Assembly: GCF_963677035.1 (NCBI RefSeq)
Contig: NZ_OY781472.1
Span: forward strand, 1,674,001-1,738,000
Length of the DNA: 64,000 bases
Source: an uncultured Hyphomonas sp.
GTDB lineage: Bacteria; Pseudomonadota; Alphaproteobacteria; Caulobacterales; Hyphomonadaceae
Direction: 5' to 3'
Below the pieces are notes generated by a model. That model saw only the letters and a list, made by a program, of their open reading frames with translations. It ran no database searches and was not told the DNA's origin. Shown here one piece after another: positions 1 to 9,340 of this stretch. Numbering within the stretch: the stretch's first letter is position 1; each line of letters opens with the position of its first letter. The position numbers were made by a program, and so were the translations under genes.

Positions 1-707
1 AGAGGCATAAGAACTTGAAATATGACGGTCACAAGAACTATGCATTTGCCGCAGATGCGACAGCTATAGTGGTGATGGCGGACGAGTTCGCATTGGTGGA
101 GCGAGACTGTCCGATCGTTTTCAGTAAAGGAGATGCGGTCATGCCGGTCGCCCTGACGGGCATGCCGCAAGGACGAAATCAGTTTGTTTCTGAAGATGGA
201 AGCTGGAAAAGTGATGCGTATGTGCCCGCTTATGTGCGTCGCTACCCGTTCATTCTGGGAAAACTTTCATCAGAGGACGATAAGTTGACGCTTTGCTTCG
301 ACAGCAAAAGCGAGCTGGTCGGTGAAGAAGGGGAGCGTGGCGCCCTCTTTGCGGACGACAAGCCTACGGCGCTCACTCAGCATATTCTCGCGTTTTGTAA
401 ACAGGTGGAGGTTGGCTTCACACGGACTCGGAATCTCGTGAAAGAGCTAGAGGATCTTGGTCTGTTGATGGACGCGAAAGCGGAAATTGTGCGGCGAGGG
501 GCAGAGCCTGCGCTTTTTGCCGGTTTCCAGATTGTATCGGAAGAAAAGCTGAAAAGGTTGACAGAAGAGCAAACACAGGCGCTGGCAAAGTCTGGCATGC
601 TCGCTCTTATCCATGCCCATCTTCTTTCCCTTAAAAATGTGGATCGCTTGTTTGCCCGCCACTTGGCGGCAACGAATGCGGCTGCCGGGACTGAATGGGT
701 GGCTTGA
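1..707 (+). CDS. SapC family protein, 5' end outside the window
   Basis: The frame is open to the left edge (first full codon at base 3). It begins with ...HKNLKYDGHKNYAFA, which matches the conserved H-x-x-L region near the start of SapC proteins, so the TTG at 15 is probably not the start and a short N-terminal part is missing. Further SapC-like features are EFALVERDCPIVFS and the YVRRYPFILGK segment. SapC-type proteins were named from an S-layer-associated gene, but their molecular role is poorly defined; no export signal is visible in the part seen. A hairpin with a T-run follows about 75 bases after the stop. By eye the base composition is lower in GC than the core genes further right. 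Family confident, function open. Confidence 0.75.
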   Translation, partial: RHKNLKYDGHKNYAFAADATAIVVMADEFALVERDCPIVFSKGDAVMPVALTGMPQGRNQFVSEDGSWKSDAYVPAYVRRYPFILGKLSSEDDKLTLCFDSKSELVGEEGERGALFADDKPTALTQHILAFCKQVEVGFTRTRNLVKELEDLGLLMDAKAEIVRRGAEPALFAGFQIVSEEKLKRLTEEQTQALAKSGMLALIHAHLLSLKNVDRLFARHLAATNAAAGTEWVA

Positions 708-1056
708 TCTCAGATGTGACCGGGGCAAGCGCCAACGTTATGGGCGCGGGCACCGGGGGAGAGGTGGTCGTCTCCTCTTAAAGAAGGGCTCGTTGCAACG
801 ATGCGACGGGCCCTTTTTGTTGAGGGGCAGTCTGCTGGCATGAATGGACAATCAATATGGATAACGGATGTCGGCCGCGTGGTTCAAGGCCATTACCTCC
901 GATGCAGGTATTACTAAGTATACGGACTTCTTGTTAGCCAGCTCTGGTCCGGAACAGAACGGTCTCGCCTGCAAAGTACCAAAATCATCGCGGGCTTCCA
1001 CCACCTCGCCAGCGGAGGAGTTCAATGCAAGTGGACGCAAAGTACGAGGAGGAGAG
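708..1056. other. Gap between SapC gene and MarR-like gene
   Basis: Apart from the terminator at 784-820, no convincing gene is seen. Short open frames exist on both strands but have no ribosome-binding site and no recognisable protein character. Confidence 0.5.
784..820 (+). terminator. Rho-independent terminator after the SapC gene
   Basis: A ten-pair stem (784-793 with 806-815, one G-U pair) is followed by a run of five T at 814-818. It lies downstream of the SapC gene on the same strand. Confidence 0.7.
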
Positions 1057-1557
1057 TCAGTAATCTTTCGAGGAGGGAGTCCACTCGGTTAATGCCGGAG
1101 CGAGCGCCCGGAAGAAGGTGGAGTTGACTTCCGAAAGATAGGATTGGACGGCTTCCAGCCCTTTTGCTGTCAGCAGAACATAAATGCGTCGGGAGTCCTC
1201 AGTGTCTTCCTGGCGAGCGATCAGGCCGGCCTTGATCATCTCTTCAAGCCGTCGGAGCGCCGTCGTTGGTGAGCGGGCTGAGCTCGAGTAGCACAGCGCA
1301 GATACATACAATCTCGAGTTCAGCAGATGTGTCTGGTACAGATCGAGCAACATGCTCCAGGCTGCATCATCGACCTTGTCATTCTTGATGATATTTCTTT
1401 GCAGGTTTTTCACTTCAAACAGAGCGAGAATGAGACGCAGTCTGATTTCCGTCTTGTGCGTTTCTTCATTTGGGGAATGGGCGACTGAAGAAGAACGTGC
1501 CACTGCGCCTTCATGATATCCGGCAGAAGGTGCAGAGTAGGTGCCGCGCTTGTTCAT
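1057..1557 (-). CDS. MarR-like winged-helix transcriptional regulator
   Basis: A 166-residue protein with a predicted winged-helix domain in its second half: a helical stretch around WSMLLDLYQTHLLN, a recognition-helix-like ARSPTTALRRLEEMIKAGLI and a wing-like EDTEDSRRIYVLLTAKG. This order (TTALRR...L...GLI.R..D..D.R...V.LT..G) is typical of MarR-type regulators, which bind palindromic operators as dimers. Two start codons are in frame at 1566 and 1557. A GGAGG lies directly against the first and nine bases before the second, so I chose 1557. No obvious target gene is adjacent; the divergent gene starts about 300 bases away. The ligand is unknown. Confidence 0.7.
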   Translation of the reverse strand: MNKRGTYSAPSAGYHEGAVARSSSVAHSPNEETHKTEIRLRLILALFEVKNLQRNIIKNDKVDDAAWSMLLDLYQTHLLNSRLYVSALCYSSSARSPTTALRRLEEMIKAGLIARQEDTEDSRRIYVLLTAKGLEAVQSYLSEVNSTFFRALAPALTEWTPSSKDY

Positions 1558-1858
1558 GAAATTCATCCTCCAAATTAACCTGAATGGTTACGGTTTCAGA
1601 ATTTGGGATGTGATCGGAGTATATCTTTGGGTGCGCTCCGTTGGGGGCTTTCCCTCAAAAGTGGTACACGAGAAGGGTGAGGGTTAACCAATGGGCATTT
1701 GAAGTGATCTTTTGATCTTATTGTCTTTGCCGGAGTGGGTACTTACTGGTTAACATTAACGACCTTTTAGGTGGTTATCCCTTCTTTATGGAGGGCTGGA
1801 GCCAGTGTTTGACCGCAGGAAAACAAGCTCGATATTTTAGATCGAATTGAGATAAAAA
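1558..1858. other. Divergent intergenic control region
   Basis: About 300 bases between divergent regulator genes, AT-richer than its surroundings. It contains several GTTAAC/TTAACC-like words (near 1576, 1683 and 1750). Their spacing does not fit the TTAA-N7-TTAA CtrA site, so no regulator is assigned. Promoters for both flanking genes presumably lie here. Confidence 0.35.
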
Positions 1859-2542
1859 TTGTCCGAGTATTTGCCCGAAACTGTTCTAATTATTGATAAT
1901 CACCTATTTGTTTGTGAACTGCTTGCCGATTTTCTGGTCGATAAATGGAAGGGTGTGCGAGTCAATTTCATCGAGTCTCACGATGAGCTGACGGATAAGA
2001 TCGAAGATTCCATGGCGCCGGACCTTGTCATTCTTGATTGTGGTCACCCCGGGGTTGCCGCGCAGGAGATTTTGAATGCGGTGAGGGACGCTTATCCGTC
2101 CGCAAAGATTGTTGTTTTTTCAGCAGCGTTGCCGGGCATTGAGGTCGCAGCAGCATTTGATTTGGGTGCGATTGCCTATGTGCCAAAAGATGTGGGTCTG
2201 GAGGTGTTGAGCAAAATCCTGGACCTGGTTGTTGCGGGCGTTAGCTATGTACCAACAGAAATCATTGCAGACCTGATGGATCACCCGCCAGCACGGCTGA
2301 AGGCAAACCATGCGGGTTCAGCAACGCCACCCAGTTTGAGTCAGCGGGAAGAAGTGCTGCTTACACATTTTCTTCACGGCGATTCGAACAAGGTGGTCGC
2401 CCATAACATGGACCTGTCCGAGAGTGCGGTAAAGCAACTGGCCAGGGGGCTATTTAAAAAGCTGAATGTAAACAATCGGACGCAGGCTGCAGTTGTTGCT
2501 GTCAAGCTGGGTATCGCATCAAATATCGTCCGAAAACAATGA
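1859..2542 (+). CDS. LuxR/NarL-type response regulator
   Basis: 227 residues with an N-terminal receiver domain (about 8-125) and a C-terminal LuxR-type helix-turn-helix (about 155-215). The receiver has the phospho-acceptor context LVILDCGHPG and a VFSA stretch where the conserved Thr/Ser is expected. The HTH reads SQREEVLLTHFLHGDSNKVVA followed by SAVKQLARGLFKKL and NNRTQAA. The acidic patch expected near the N-terminus is changed to IIDNH, so the metal site may be weaker than usual. The start is TTG. No histidine kinase lies beside it; the six-PAS c-di-GMP gene downstream is the nearest signalling partner. Target genes are unknown. Confidence 0.8.
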   Translation: MSEYLPETVLIIDNHLFVCELLADFLVDKWKGVRVNFIESHDELTDKIEDSMAPDLVILDCGHPGVAAQEILNAVRDAYPSAKIVVFSAALPGIEVAAAFDLGAIAYVPKDVGLEVLSKILDLVVAGVSYVPTEIIADLMDHPPARLKANHAGSATPPSLSQREEVLLTHFLHGDSNKVVAHNMDLSESAVKQLARGLFKKLNVNNRTQAAVVAVKLGIASNIVRKQ

Positions 2543-2626
2543 GGCTGGTCTGCCATGCCCTTGTTTTCTGTCCGGACCAATCTGCGCCACATGCGGGGCA
2601 GGATACACAAATCTGAAGCACGTGGA

Positions 2627-2890
2627 TCAGGGCCTATAGGTATCCAGTACTCTGCGGGCTTTCTGGATGAATTTTTTTGCGCCGTCCTGATCAGATTCCA
2701 TCAAGGCTTGGTGCAGGTGCAATGTTTCAACGATGAGTGCGTCAGCACCGACAAGTTGAGCAGACCCAAGTATGGTGTTCGCAGATTTCAGCGCTTTTGA
2801 AAATTGCCGCCTCATAACCAGAACGTGTATCTGGTTTAGGATTTCCACGTTTGACGCAAAAAAGAGTTCGCGGAAAGCGGGGCGGTTCAT
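2627..2890 (-). CDS. Small helical hypothetical protein
   Basis: An 87-residue protein, not recognised. The frame is open further upstream, but the ATG at 2890 is the only start preceded by a good Shine-Dalgarno (GGAG seven bases before), so I chose it. The sequence is predicted helical, with two amphipathic segments (IHVLVMRRQFSKALKSANTI and ETLHLHQALMESDQDGAKKFIQKA) reminiscent of one TPR-like hairpin pair. There is no signal peptide or membrane segment. It converges on the response regulator gene, with about 85 bases between their ends. Confidence 0.45.
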   Translation of the reverse strand: MNRPAFRELFFASNVEILNQIHVLVMRRQFSKALKSANTILGSAQLVGADALIVETLHLHQALMESDQDGAKKFIQKARRVLDTYRP

Positions 2891-3443
2891 TCGGTTCTCC
2901 AATTGTGGCGAGGACATACTTAGGCGGCTAAAAGATTTATTAGGGTCGCTAATAAGGGACGTGTTTGAACGAATCAACTTGTACGTGCCCATTTTTATTC
3001 GTCTTATGTAACGTTTTTTGCAACTATCAGGCCATTCTGTCTGGGGATCTGTTAGGCGGCTGCAAAAAATCACTTCAAAATGAACACATTATTCAGGTCA
3101 GGATCCGACTACCCGTTTTGATGGATCTTCCTGAAAATTCGTTCTCTAGGAAGACCACTTCATGCCAGCTGAGGCTCTACTTCCCAGCAGGTCTTTCGGG
3201 ATGGATGTATCCATTCTTCCGAACTTCGGTTCCAATGGAAGTAATTTCACTGCGGGCGTTCCTCTGGCCTCAGCCTGAAATGTCTCAGATTTCTGCTTTG
3301 AAAACGTCGGGGTGAAGACGTTCGCGCCGAGCGGTGATGGTTGTCGCATAATAACGACGAGGAATTATTTGAGTAAATACTCTTCTTTTTGAGAGAGAGG
3401 CTTGGCACCTCGGATTGTCCGTTACTAAGGAGGTAGTGCCCAC
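2891..3443. other. Intergenic region upstream of the c-di-GMP gene
   Basis: About 550 bases with no supported gene. A seven-pair inverted repeat (TCTTCCT at 3126-3132 with AGGAAGA at 3148-3154) is present without a T-run. The end carries the AAGGAGG ribosome-binding site (3428-3434) of the next gene. Confidence 0.4.
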
Positions 3444-6400
3444 ATGAGAGCTTGCTTGCTGGGCTGTGGTTCGAAATGGAGTAAACTCACCTTGAACCAC
3501 TCTCCGCTATCGGAACGTAGCGCATCTGTCAAGCATAGGGTCTCTAGCGGCGGAACGAGACGAAGTGCAATGCAAAGATTGAATTGGTTGGCGGGGTTTA
3601 GGGTACTTTCTAAGGCGTGGTTGATCTTGAGCGGGACATGCCGGGAGTTCGTCCGTCTTAGGCATGAGGTCATCACTAAGAACGATTCACTAAGACTGTT
3701 GGAGGTTGCATTTTCGCGTGCGGCTGACGGAGTGTGCATCGCGACGCCCGATATGACGTTGGTTAAAGTGAACGCAGCAATGTGCGCGATGACGGGACGG
3801 TCCGAGGTAGATCTTCTCGGTAGCGAGTATTGGGAGTGCGTTCATCCGGAGGATGTTGGCCTCGTGCGTGATGTGATCTCAAGGCTGTTGGAGGAGGGGA
3901 GTGGCACAGCTGCTTTTGAAAACAGGCTCCTGAGTGTAGACGCGGCGGAATGTTGGCAGCACACAGAGCTCACATGTTTACGCGACGAGAGCGTAGGTGA
4001 GGTGTCCTATATACTGGCGCACATCAAAAATATTCAAGCTCGTAAAGAAGCGGACAGAGCGCTTCGAGATGCTTTGGAGCGCAAGAGGATCGCGGCAAAA
4101 ATTGTGGGGTTGGGAGAGGTGCGATTGAGTCTGTGGCCGACCTCGCCAGGCTCTCAAATTGATGTGGGTAGTATCTTGGAGCAGGCTGAATTCAATGATG
4201 AGGCCCGCGCAATCCTGGGGTTTGATGGGCCGGCCGAGGGCGCCGACTTCTCGAATAGATGGCGTGATATCATTCATCAGGATGACCAGGGGCGACTGAT
4301 CGATTTGATTGATTCACTACTCGACAGCACCCGGATTAGAGAAACGACAACTCCGCTTCTTTGCCGTGTTATAAGGCCTTCCGGAGAGGTGCGTCATGTT
4401 AAATGTGTCAGCCGTCTTGTGTCCGAAGATCGAGGAAGGCTGGAAACTATCCTTATTACGTTCCTGGATGTAACTGAGGAAACCCGCCTGACTGAGCGTG
4501 TGCAAATCGAACGAAAAAAACTTGCAGCAGCGCTGACGCGCAGCGAGCTCGCTGCTGAGGTGGCAGGTATCGGTATATACCGCTTTAAATCCAAAACTGG
4601 TGAGGAGTATTGGGATAAGCGACTGTGTCAGATATTTGGCCGTGACTCCGGAGTAGGAGGGGCGGCGCCAAGGGCTTGGGTTGAACAAGTTCATCCACGC
4701 GACCGTGGGCGGGTTTTGAAGGACGTTCGTATTGCCAGGCATTCTGGTGCGTCGATCCAGTTCGAGTGCCGTATTGTGCGCCCGGATGGCGAGGTTCGCT
4801 ATGTGAAAGTTAGCGCAAATACAAAGCGAAACGCGATCGGTGAGGCGGACGAGATTGTCGCGGCGGTTTGGGATGTTACAAGCCAGGTTATGCTTCAGAA
4901 AGATGTTGAGCGAAGGCGAGCCTTTCTCGACACGACCTTGGGAGCAATCGCTGACGCTGTTGTTCGGACCGATAGGGCCGGAATCGTTCGGTATGCGAAT
5001 GAGGCGGCTATCGAGCTCTCTGGTCTTAGCGGGGGTAATGTTCTTGGCCAAAAACTGACTGCATGCTTTCGCCTCTCGGGTGGACAGGCAAATGAAGTGA
5101 ATTCGCTTGTAGACGGCATGAGGTCGAGTGGGCTCCCTTTGAGGGCCTTCGTGGAGGTCGGTGAAGGGCGGCTAAAAGCCGTTGACGTTTCGCTGCGAAC
5201 TTTCGGAAACGGCCCGGATGGGCAGGTCGCTGTTTTTCATGACATAACGGCTCTTCAGGACAGTAAGGCAGAGTTGACGAAAGCTCAGATGCTTTTCCGG
5301 AACGCTTTGGATCATGCCCCAATGGGGCTTGCGGTGATAGACTTCGATGGAAAAGTTTCTTTCGTGAATGACGCGCTGGGCAAGATATTCGGTTATTCTC
5401 CATCTGACTTGATTGGATCCGACGCCTCCGAGATTTTGTGGCCAATCGGTGCGCTTCATGGTGATGTCGATCCGGGGTATCCAGAGGAGGGCGAGCGCCG
5501 GTTTGAACGTATTTTGAAACATGCGGCGGGACATGAGGTACGTGTAAGGATTAGTGTGAAGGAAGTGCGGGACGAGCAAGGTGGCGTCCTTTATAGCGTT
5601 GCGAACGTCGAGGATATTTCAGAAGAGTTCGCCCGCACGGAAGAATTGCATGCGGCAAAGGAGCTTGCGCAGGTCACCATTGCCTCGGCGAGTGAGGGCA
5701 TCGTCAGGACAGATGAAAATGGAGTAGTGACGGTATGCAATCCGGTTGCAGCTGAACTTGTCGGTGCAGTTCCAGGGAAGCTGATTGGCGAGGAGTTTTC
5801 TGAAGTATTCAGTTTTGTGGCAGGTCGAAACGAAGACCCTGTCCCTGATCCCGTTAAAGAGGTGATTTTACGTGGAGGGAGCGTGCGAATGGGGCACGCG
5901 CTGAAGCTCCGCGGCGATGGGGATTTAATGCATCACGTCAACCTATCAATTGCGCCAACATATGGGACAGATGGCTCCCTTACGGGCGCTGTTGTGCTTA
6001 TTCAGAATGCCAGCGAAGTGTCTGCGTTGACAGAGAGGCTGGCGCGTCAGGCGCTCTCCGATGATTTAACCGGTTGTGGGAATCGAAGAGCTTTTGAGCA
6101 GGCGCTGAAAGACTGTGTGGAAAGCAAGGCCAGCACAGACACGAAAAACTATCTCCTTTTCATGGACCTGGATAGGTTCAAGATTATCAACGATGTCTGT
6201 GGGCATCGGAGTGGGGATAAGGTGCTATGTGATATGGCGCGCATATTCAGGGAGAGGATTGGAGCGAATGACTTCCTGGCGCGCGTTGGTGGAGATGAGT
6301 TTGCAATCATACTTCGTGAAGAGACGCAGGATGGTGCGGTTGATGTGGCCAGAGATATAATTGCGGAAGCGGGAAGGTATCGTCTGACCCACAAAGATGG

Positions 6401-7361
6401 TTCTTTTCAAAGTGGTGTCAGCATAGGCATTGTTGAGGTTCCGGGTGGAGCGGATACGGCAACTGTTCTGGCTGAGGTTGATGTCGCCTGCTATACCGCC
6501 AAGAATCAGGGGCGGGGGCGATATTGTGTATTCGAAAGTAGTGACGCGAGCCTGATTCGATCGCACGAAAGCCAGAACTGGTATCACCGGATACTGAGCG
6601 CGTTGGATGACGACAGGGTGATGTTGTTCGTCCAGAAGATTGTTACCAAAGACGGGGAGGTCGTCGGTTATGAAGCGCTTATGCGTCTTCGTGAAGCAGC
6701 AGCAATATACGGACCGGCGGCTTTTCTTGGGCATGCAAGGCGACATAACCTGATGCCCAAACTCGACCGTGTTATGTTTGAGAGTGTCCTCGCAGAAATG
6801 AATGGCGGAGGTTTATCCGTAACGCCCAAAGAGGGCCATTTTCCGTATGTGTCAGTCAATCTTAGTGCAGCGTCAGTTGCGGATGCGGAGTTCAGAACAT
6901 GGCTCGAGGAGCTGGTGGCTGAAAACACTCACCTTACGGAGCGGCTTTGGGTTGAGCTTACGGAGACGGATTTAATATATTGGTCAGACGAAGAGAGGTC
7001 CTTTGTAGAGCGATTGCGAAAGAGGGGGGTCAAGGTATTTCTCGACGACTTTGGAACAGGTTACAATTCATTTGATATACTGAAGAGAATATCAGTAGAC
7101 GGTCTTAAGCTTGACCATTCGGTGATCAAGGATGTTATGGCCAGTCCCATCGACCAGGCCCTGGTGGGGGCGTCTTTGGGGATTGCCCGGAATTTGGATC
7201 TTGATCTGGTCGCCGAAGGGGTGGATCGTTCAGAGGTCGTGGATTTCCTGTCGAGCTTGGGGGTGAAGAAGTTCCAGGGGTACTATTTTCACCAACCTGA
7301 AGAGGTTGATGGGAAGTTTCGAGACCATAAGTGTTGGGGCAAGCGCTCCGGAACAGGCTGA
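3444..7361 (+). CDS. Multi-PAS GGDEF-EAL c-di-GMP protein
   Basis: A 1305-residue cytoplasmic-looking protein (no clear membrane segment). About six PAS-type sensor modules occupy residues 85-865, several ending in the PAC-like R..DGE.R....S pattern. A GGDEF domain follows (motif near 949-953) and then an EAL domain (EAL near 1076). The GGDEF motif is intact (RVGGDEF), so cyclase activity is plausible. The inhibitory RxxD site is degenerate (GAND in its place), suggesting no product feedback at that site. The EAL domain keeps GYEALMR, VNLS, ELTETD, DDFGTGY, KLDHS, AEGV and QGYYF, so phosphodiesterase residues also appear present. Net activity cannot be read from sequence. AAGGAGG lies ten bases before the ATG. 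It probably senses several inputs and sets c-di-GMP level. Confidence 0.92.
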   Translation: MRACLLGCGSKWSKLTLNHSPLSERSASVKHRVSSGGTRRSAMQRLNWLAGFRVLSKAWLILSGTCREFVRLRHEVITKNDSLRLLEVAFSRAADGVCIATPDMTLVKVNAAMCAMTGRSEVDLLGSEYWECVHPEDVGLVRDVISRLLEEGSGTAAFENRLLSVDAAECWQHTELTCLRDESVGEVSYILAHIKNIQARKEADRALRDALERKRIAAKIVGLGEVRLSLWPTSPGSQIDVGSILEQAEFNDEARAILGFDGPAEGADFSNRWRDIIHQDDQGRLIDLIDSLLDSTRIRETTTPLLCRVIRPSGEVRHVKCVSRLVSEDRGRLETILITFLDVTEETRLTERVQIERKKLAAALTRSELAAEVAGIGIYRFKSKTGEEYWDKRLCQIFGRDSGVGGAAPRAWVEQVHPRDRGRVLKDVRIARHSGASIQFECRIVRPDGEVRYVKVSANTKRNAIGEADEIVAAVWDVTSQVMLQKDVERRRAFLDTTLGAIADAVVRTDRAGIVRYANEAAIELSGLSGGNVLGQKLTACFRLSGGQANEVNSLVDGMRSSGLPLRAFVEVGEGRLKAVDVSLRTFGNGPDGQVAVFHDITALQDSKAELTKAQMLFRNALDHAPMGLAVIDFDGKVSFVNDALGKIFGYSPSDLIGSDASEILWPIGALHGDVDPGYPEEGERRFERILKHAAGHEVRVRISVKEVRDEQGGVLYSVANVEDISEEFARTEELHAAKELAQVTIASASEGIVRTDENGVVTVCNPVAAELVGAVPGKLIGEEFSEVFSFVAGRNEDPVPDPVKEVILRGGSVRMGHALKLRGDGDLMHHVNLSIAPTYGTDGSLTGAVVLIQNASEVSALTERLARQALSDDLTGCGNRRAFEQALKDCVESKASTDTKNYLLFMDLDRFKIINDVCGHRSGDKVLCDMARIFRERIGANDFLARVGGDEFAIILREETQDGAVDVARDIIAEAGRYRLTHKDGSFQSGVSIGIVEVPGGADTATVLAEVDVACYTAKNQGRGRYCVFESSDASLIRSHESQNWYHRILSALDDDRVMLFVQKIVTKDGEVVGYEALMRLREAAAIYGPAAFLGHARRHNLMPKLDRVMFESVLAEMNGGGLSVTPKEGHFPYVSVNLSAASVADAEFRTWLEELVAENTHLTERLWVELTETDLIYWSDEERSFVERLRKRGVKVFLDDFGTGYNSFDILKRISVDGLKLDHSVIKDVMASPIDQALVGASLGIARNLDLDLVAEGVDRSEVVDFLSSLGVKKFQGYYFHQPEEVDGKFRDHKCWGKRSGTG

Positions 7362-7429
7362 ATGTTCTCGCTCCCTAGCTTTCTGATGCTTGGCAGTGTC
7401 GTTATCAGCTGTAGTTCGCCAACGTCAAA

Positions 7430-7903
7430 TCAGCGCCAGTCTGTCCGATACGGCGTCGATGCGTGTGCATTGTTAGATTGTTCGTCTCGGAATTTGGATA
7501 GGCGGATAATCGTTGAGCCGAACGATTCGCGTGCGATGTCGTTATCAGACAGGAAGGTGTGCATTTCTTTTTCAAGTTGGTCGTAGTTCCGCGGTAGAAG
7601 GAAAATGATTCCTGCCTGCTTCGTTTCTGAGAACCGCGTGGAGAACTTTGATCTGATGAGGCTGAGAAACTGCGTCGTGATTTCTGAGCGCGAGTAAGTT
7701 TCCTCTGAATGTTGTACCCTGATGATCAGGTCTCCAAGGAACTCTTCTACTGCCGAGTCGCCGTCTTCTGAACTCCCGGCTGCAACATGCGCAACAGCGC
7801 GCCATTTTGCTATTTGAGTCTCGGCGAGTTCGTGCAGGCTTGTGCAAGAGTCTGAAGGGAACGACTTCGGTGGGGCGGGTGTTTGAGCGGGCATCTCCAT
7901 CAT
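7430..7903 (-). CDS. Hypothetical protein
   Basis: 157 residues, not recognised. It opens with a Pro-rich start followed by coherent predicted helices and strands (LHELAETQIAKWRAVAHV, EEFLGDLIIRVQHSEE, AGIIFLLPRNYDQLEKEM). It has no signal peptide and no membrane segment. Three in-frame ATG codons lie close together at the beginning and none has a strong ribosome-binding site, so the start is uncertain by a few codons. It converges on the c-di-GMP gene. Composition resembles the rest of the first 8 kb. Confidence 0.5.
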   Translation of the reverse strand: MMEMPAQTPAPPKSFPSDSCTSLHELAETQIAKWRAVAHVAAGSSEDGDSAVEEFLGDLIIRVQHSEETYSRSEITTQFLSLIRSKFSTRFSETKQAGIIFLLPRNYDQLEKEMHTFLSDNDIARESFGSTIIRLSKFRDEQSNNAHASTPYRTDWR

Positions 7904-8732
7904 CCTGACTGAGTTTTTGGCGGTCCGAGAAGGTGCGCCAATTGAGCAACAAGACCAACGCTGCCGATCTAGGGCGCTTAAAACGGCTTATACTGTCGAA
8001 GTATCACTGATCGAGATCTTGGATGTAAGAAGCGATTCACTCCTTTTTGGATGCTATGAGGACAAATTGACGGGTATTCGGGATGTGTTGCGCCCGGCGC
8101 TGAAAGGTATTCGAATAGTATACAGAAAATCGGTATGGGTTATTTGGTGATGACCTGGTCGATGAAGGGAAGGGGGGTATTTTTGAGGGCATTATTAGAA
8201 GAGGTGCGGTTCGTGGGGTAAACACTGCGAAGAAGGCCGTGGGGGTTTTCTCGTAGGTGCCTTGTGCACATCATGCCTCAAGCGTACGGGCATACTCTGC
8301 CGCTGCAATGCCAGTTACGGTAGCAGAGTATGCCCGTCGAATGTCGCGGCGGTCGAAGTGCCGAAGGCGCAGGCAAGTCGAGCAGGACGCGCGGTACGAC
8401 GTGACGTGTTGGTCGGGTTCTTTTTGTGTGTCTCTATTGCGGCCTTCGTGACCCAGGTAGGCTGTCGCGACGAGGCTCCGGGGTGGCTGAGAAATACCTC
8501 CCATGATGTCGGCGAAGGGGCCCGACTATGTTTTTCGCTCCACTTCGGATGAACTTGCCGTGCTTCCCTTCAAAACAGAGAGTGCGTCGTTTGACCCACA
8601 TCCTCAGAACCGGCTGCTCCGCCCCACAGGGGTGGTTCATCGGTTTGTTGGTCCGGGGTGGTTTCCAGGTAGCGACGTTCATGCCTCGACACTTTCCTGG
8701 AGGAGAGCGGAGGAGTTGCCCTCATCCAATCT
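7904..8732. other. Long gene-poor region
   Basis: Roughly 830 bases without a supported gene. Frames on both strands are short and lack recognisable protein content. Within it lies a perfect 15-bp inverted repeat (8286-8337). By eye, composition rises from the lower-GC left part of the window to the GC-rich right part across this stretch, so it may be an old junction. Confidence 0.5.
8286..8337. repeat. Perfect 15-bp inverted repeat
   Basis: The arm ACGGGCATACTCTGC at 8286-8300 is exactly complementary to 8323-8337, with 22 bases between. There is no T-run, so it is not a typical terminator. It could be an operator, a palindromic repeat unit or a remnant of a mobile element end. Confidence 0.6.
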
Positions 8733-8770
8733 CGTATAAACGCCTCCATCGCTCTGTCGCGATGGAGGCG
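8733..8770 (-). terminator. Terminator of the EF-hand gene
   Basis: A perfect 12-pair stem (8741-8752 with 8759-8770) around a six-base loop. On the minus strand it is followed by TTTATA. It lies about 25 bases after the stop of the EF-hand lipoprotein gene. Confidence 0.7.
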
Positions 8771-8794
8771 TCTGGCTTTGCGAGAAGCTGCAGC

Positions 8795-9301
8795 TCAATA
8801 GGCCACGGCAGTATCGGTCTCATCGACGATGCCATCGCCATTCGTATCGAGATCGGAGAACATTTGATCACCTGACGCATTGAACTCGGTCAGCGTGATC
8901 TCCGCATTGTCATCGCTATCGAGCACATCAAAGCGCACATAGGCCTGCTTGATCTGCATGTCGTGCCGCTCTTTCAGTTCCTGTTCGAGGCGGCCTTCAT
9001 ATTCTGAAACATATTCTTCCTCGTGCACGGTGCCGTCACCGTCTGCGTCGCGGACATGATAGCCCTTTTCGCGCTCAGTGGTGAATTCTGCGAGGGTGAC
9101 AAGGCCGTCGCCATTGATGTCGTAGGTTTCCACAAAGGCGCGTTTGCTGTGTCCGGCGGATACACTGCCGGGAGCCGGTGCTGCATCGGCCTGCGCGGTG
9201 AGAGTGGGGGCGGTGTCTCCGGCGCTGGCTGTCTGTACGGTTTCACATGCCGTCAGCATCAGAGCGGCTGCAAGCGGGATGGAAAGAAGGGTAGGTTTCA
9301 T
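8795..9301 (-). CDS. EF-hand lipoprotein
   Basis: 168 residues with a lipoprotein signal (MKPTLLSIPLAAALMLTAC; lipobox LTAC), then a low-complexity Ala/Pro linker and four EF-hand-like loops: DINGDGLVTLAEF, DADGDGTVHEEEY, DSDDNAEITLTEF and DTNGDGIVDETD. It is therefore probably an envelope-anchored calcium-binding protein; its partner is unknown. It is followed by a strong terminator and shares the strand of the DUF4198 gene 40 bases upstream, so they may be cotranscribed from the Fur-boxed promoter. Confidence 0.85.
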   Translation of the reverse strand: MKPTLLSIPLAAALMLTACETVQTASAGDTAPTLTAQADAAPAPGSVSAGHSKRAFVETYDINGDGLVTLAEFTTEREKGYHVRDADGDGTVHEEEYVSEYEGRLEQELKERHDMQIKQAYVRFDVLDSDDNAEITLTEFNASGDQMFSDLDTNGDGIVDETDTAVAY

Positions 9302-9340
9302 CGGTTTTTCCTGAGGTTTCTGAGGGTTTGTTTCTGCCTG

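Noticed and set aside
1567..1858. CtrA sites in the TTAAC-rich intergenic region
   Set aside because: The TTAA words do not have the seven-base spacing of CtrA sites.
8262..8552. A 96-codon plus-strand frame with a hydrophobic stretch
   Set aside because: No ribosome-binding site, it runs across the long inverted repeat, and it has no recognisable family; probably chance.
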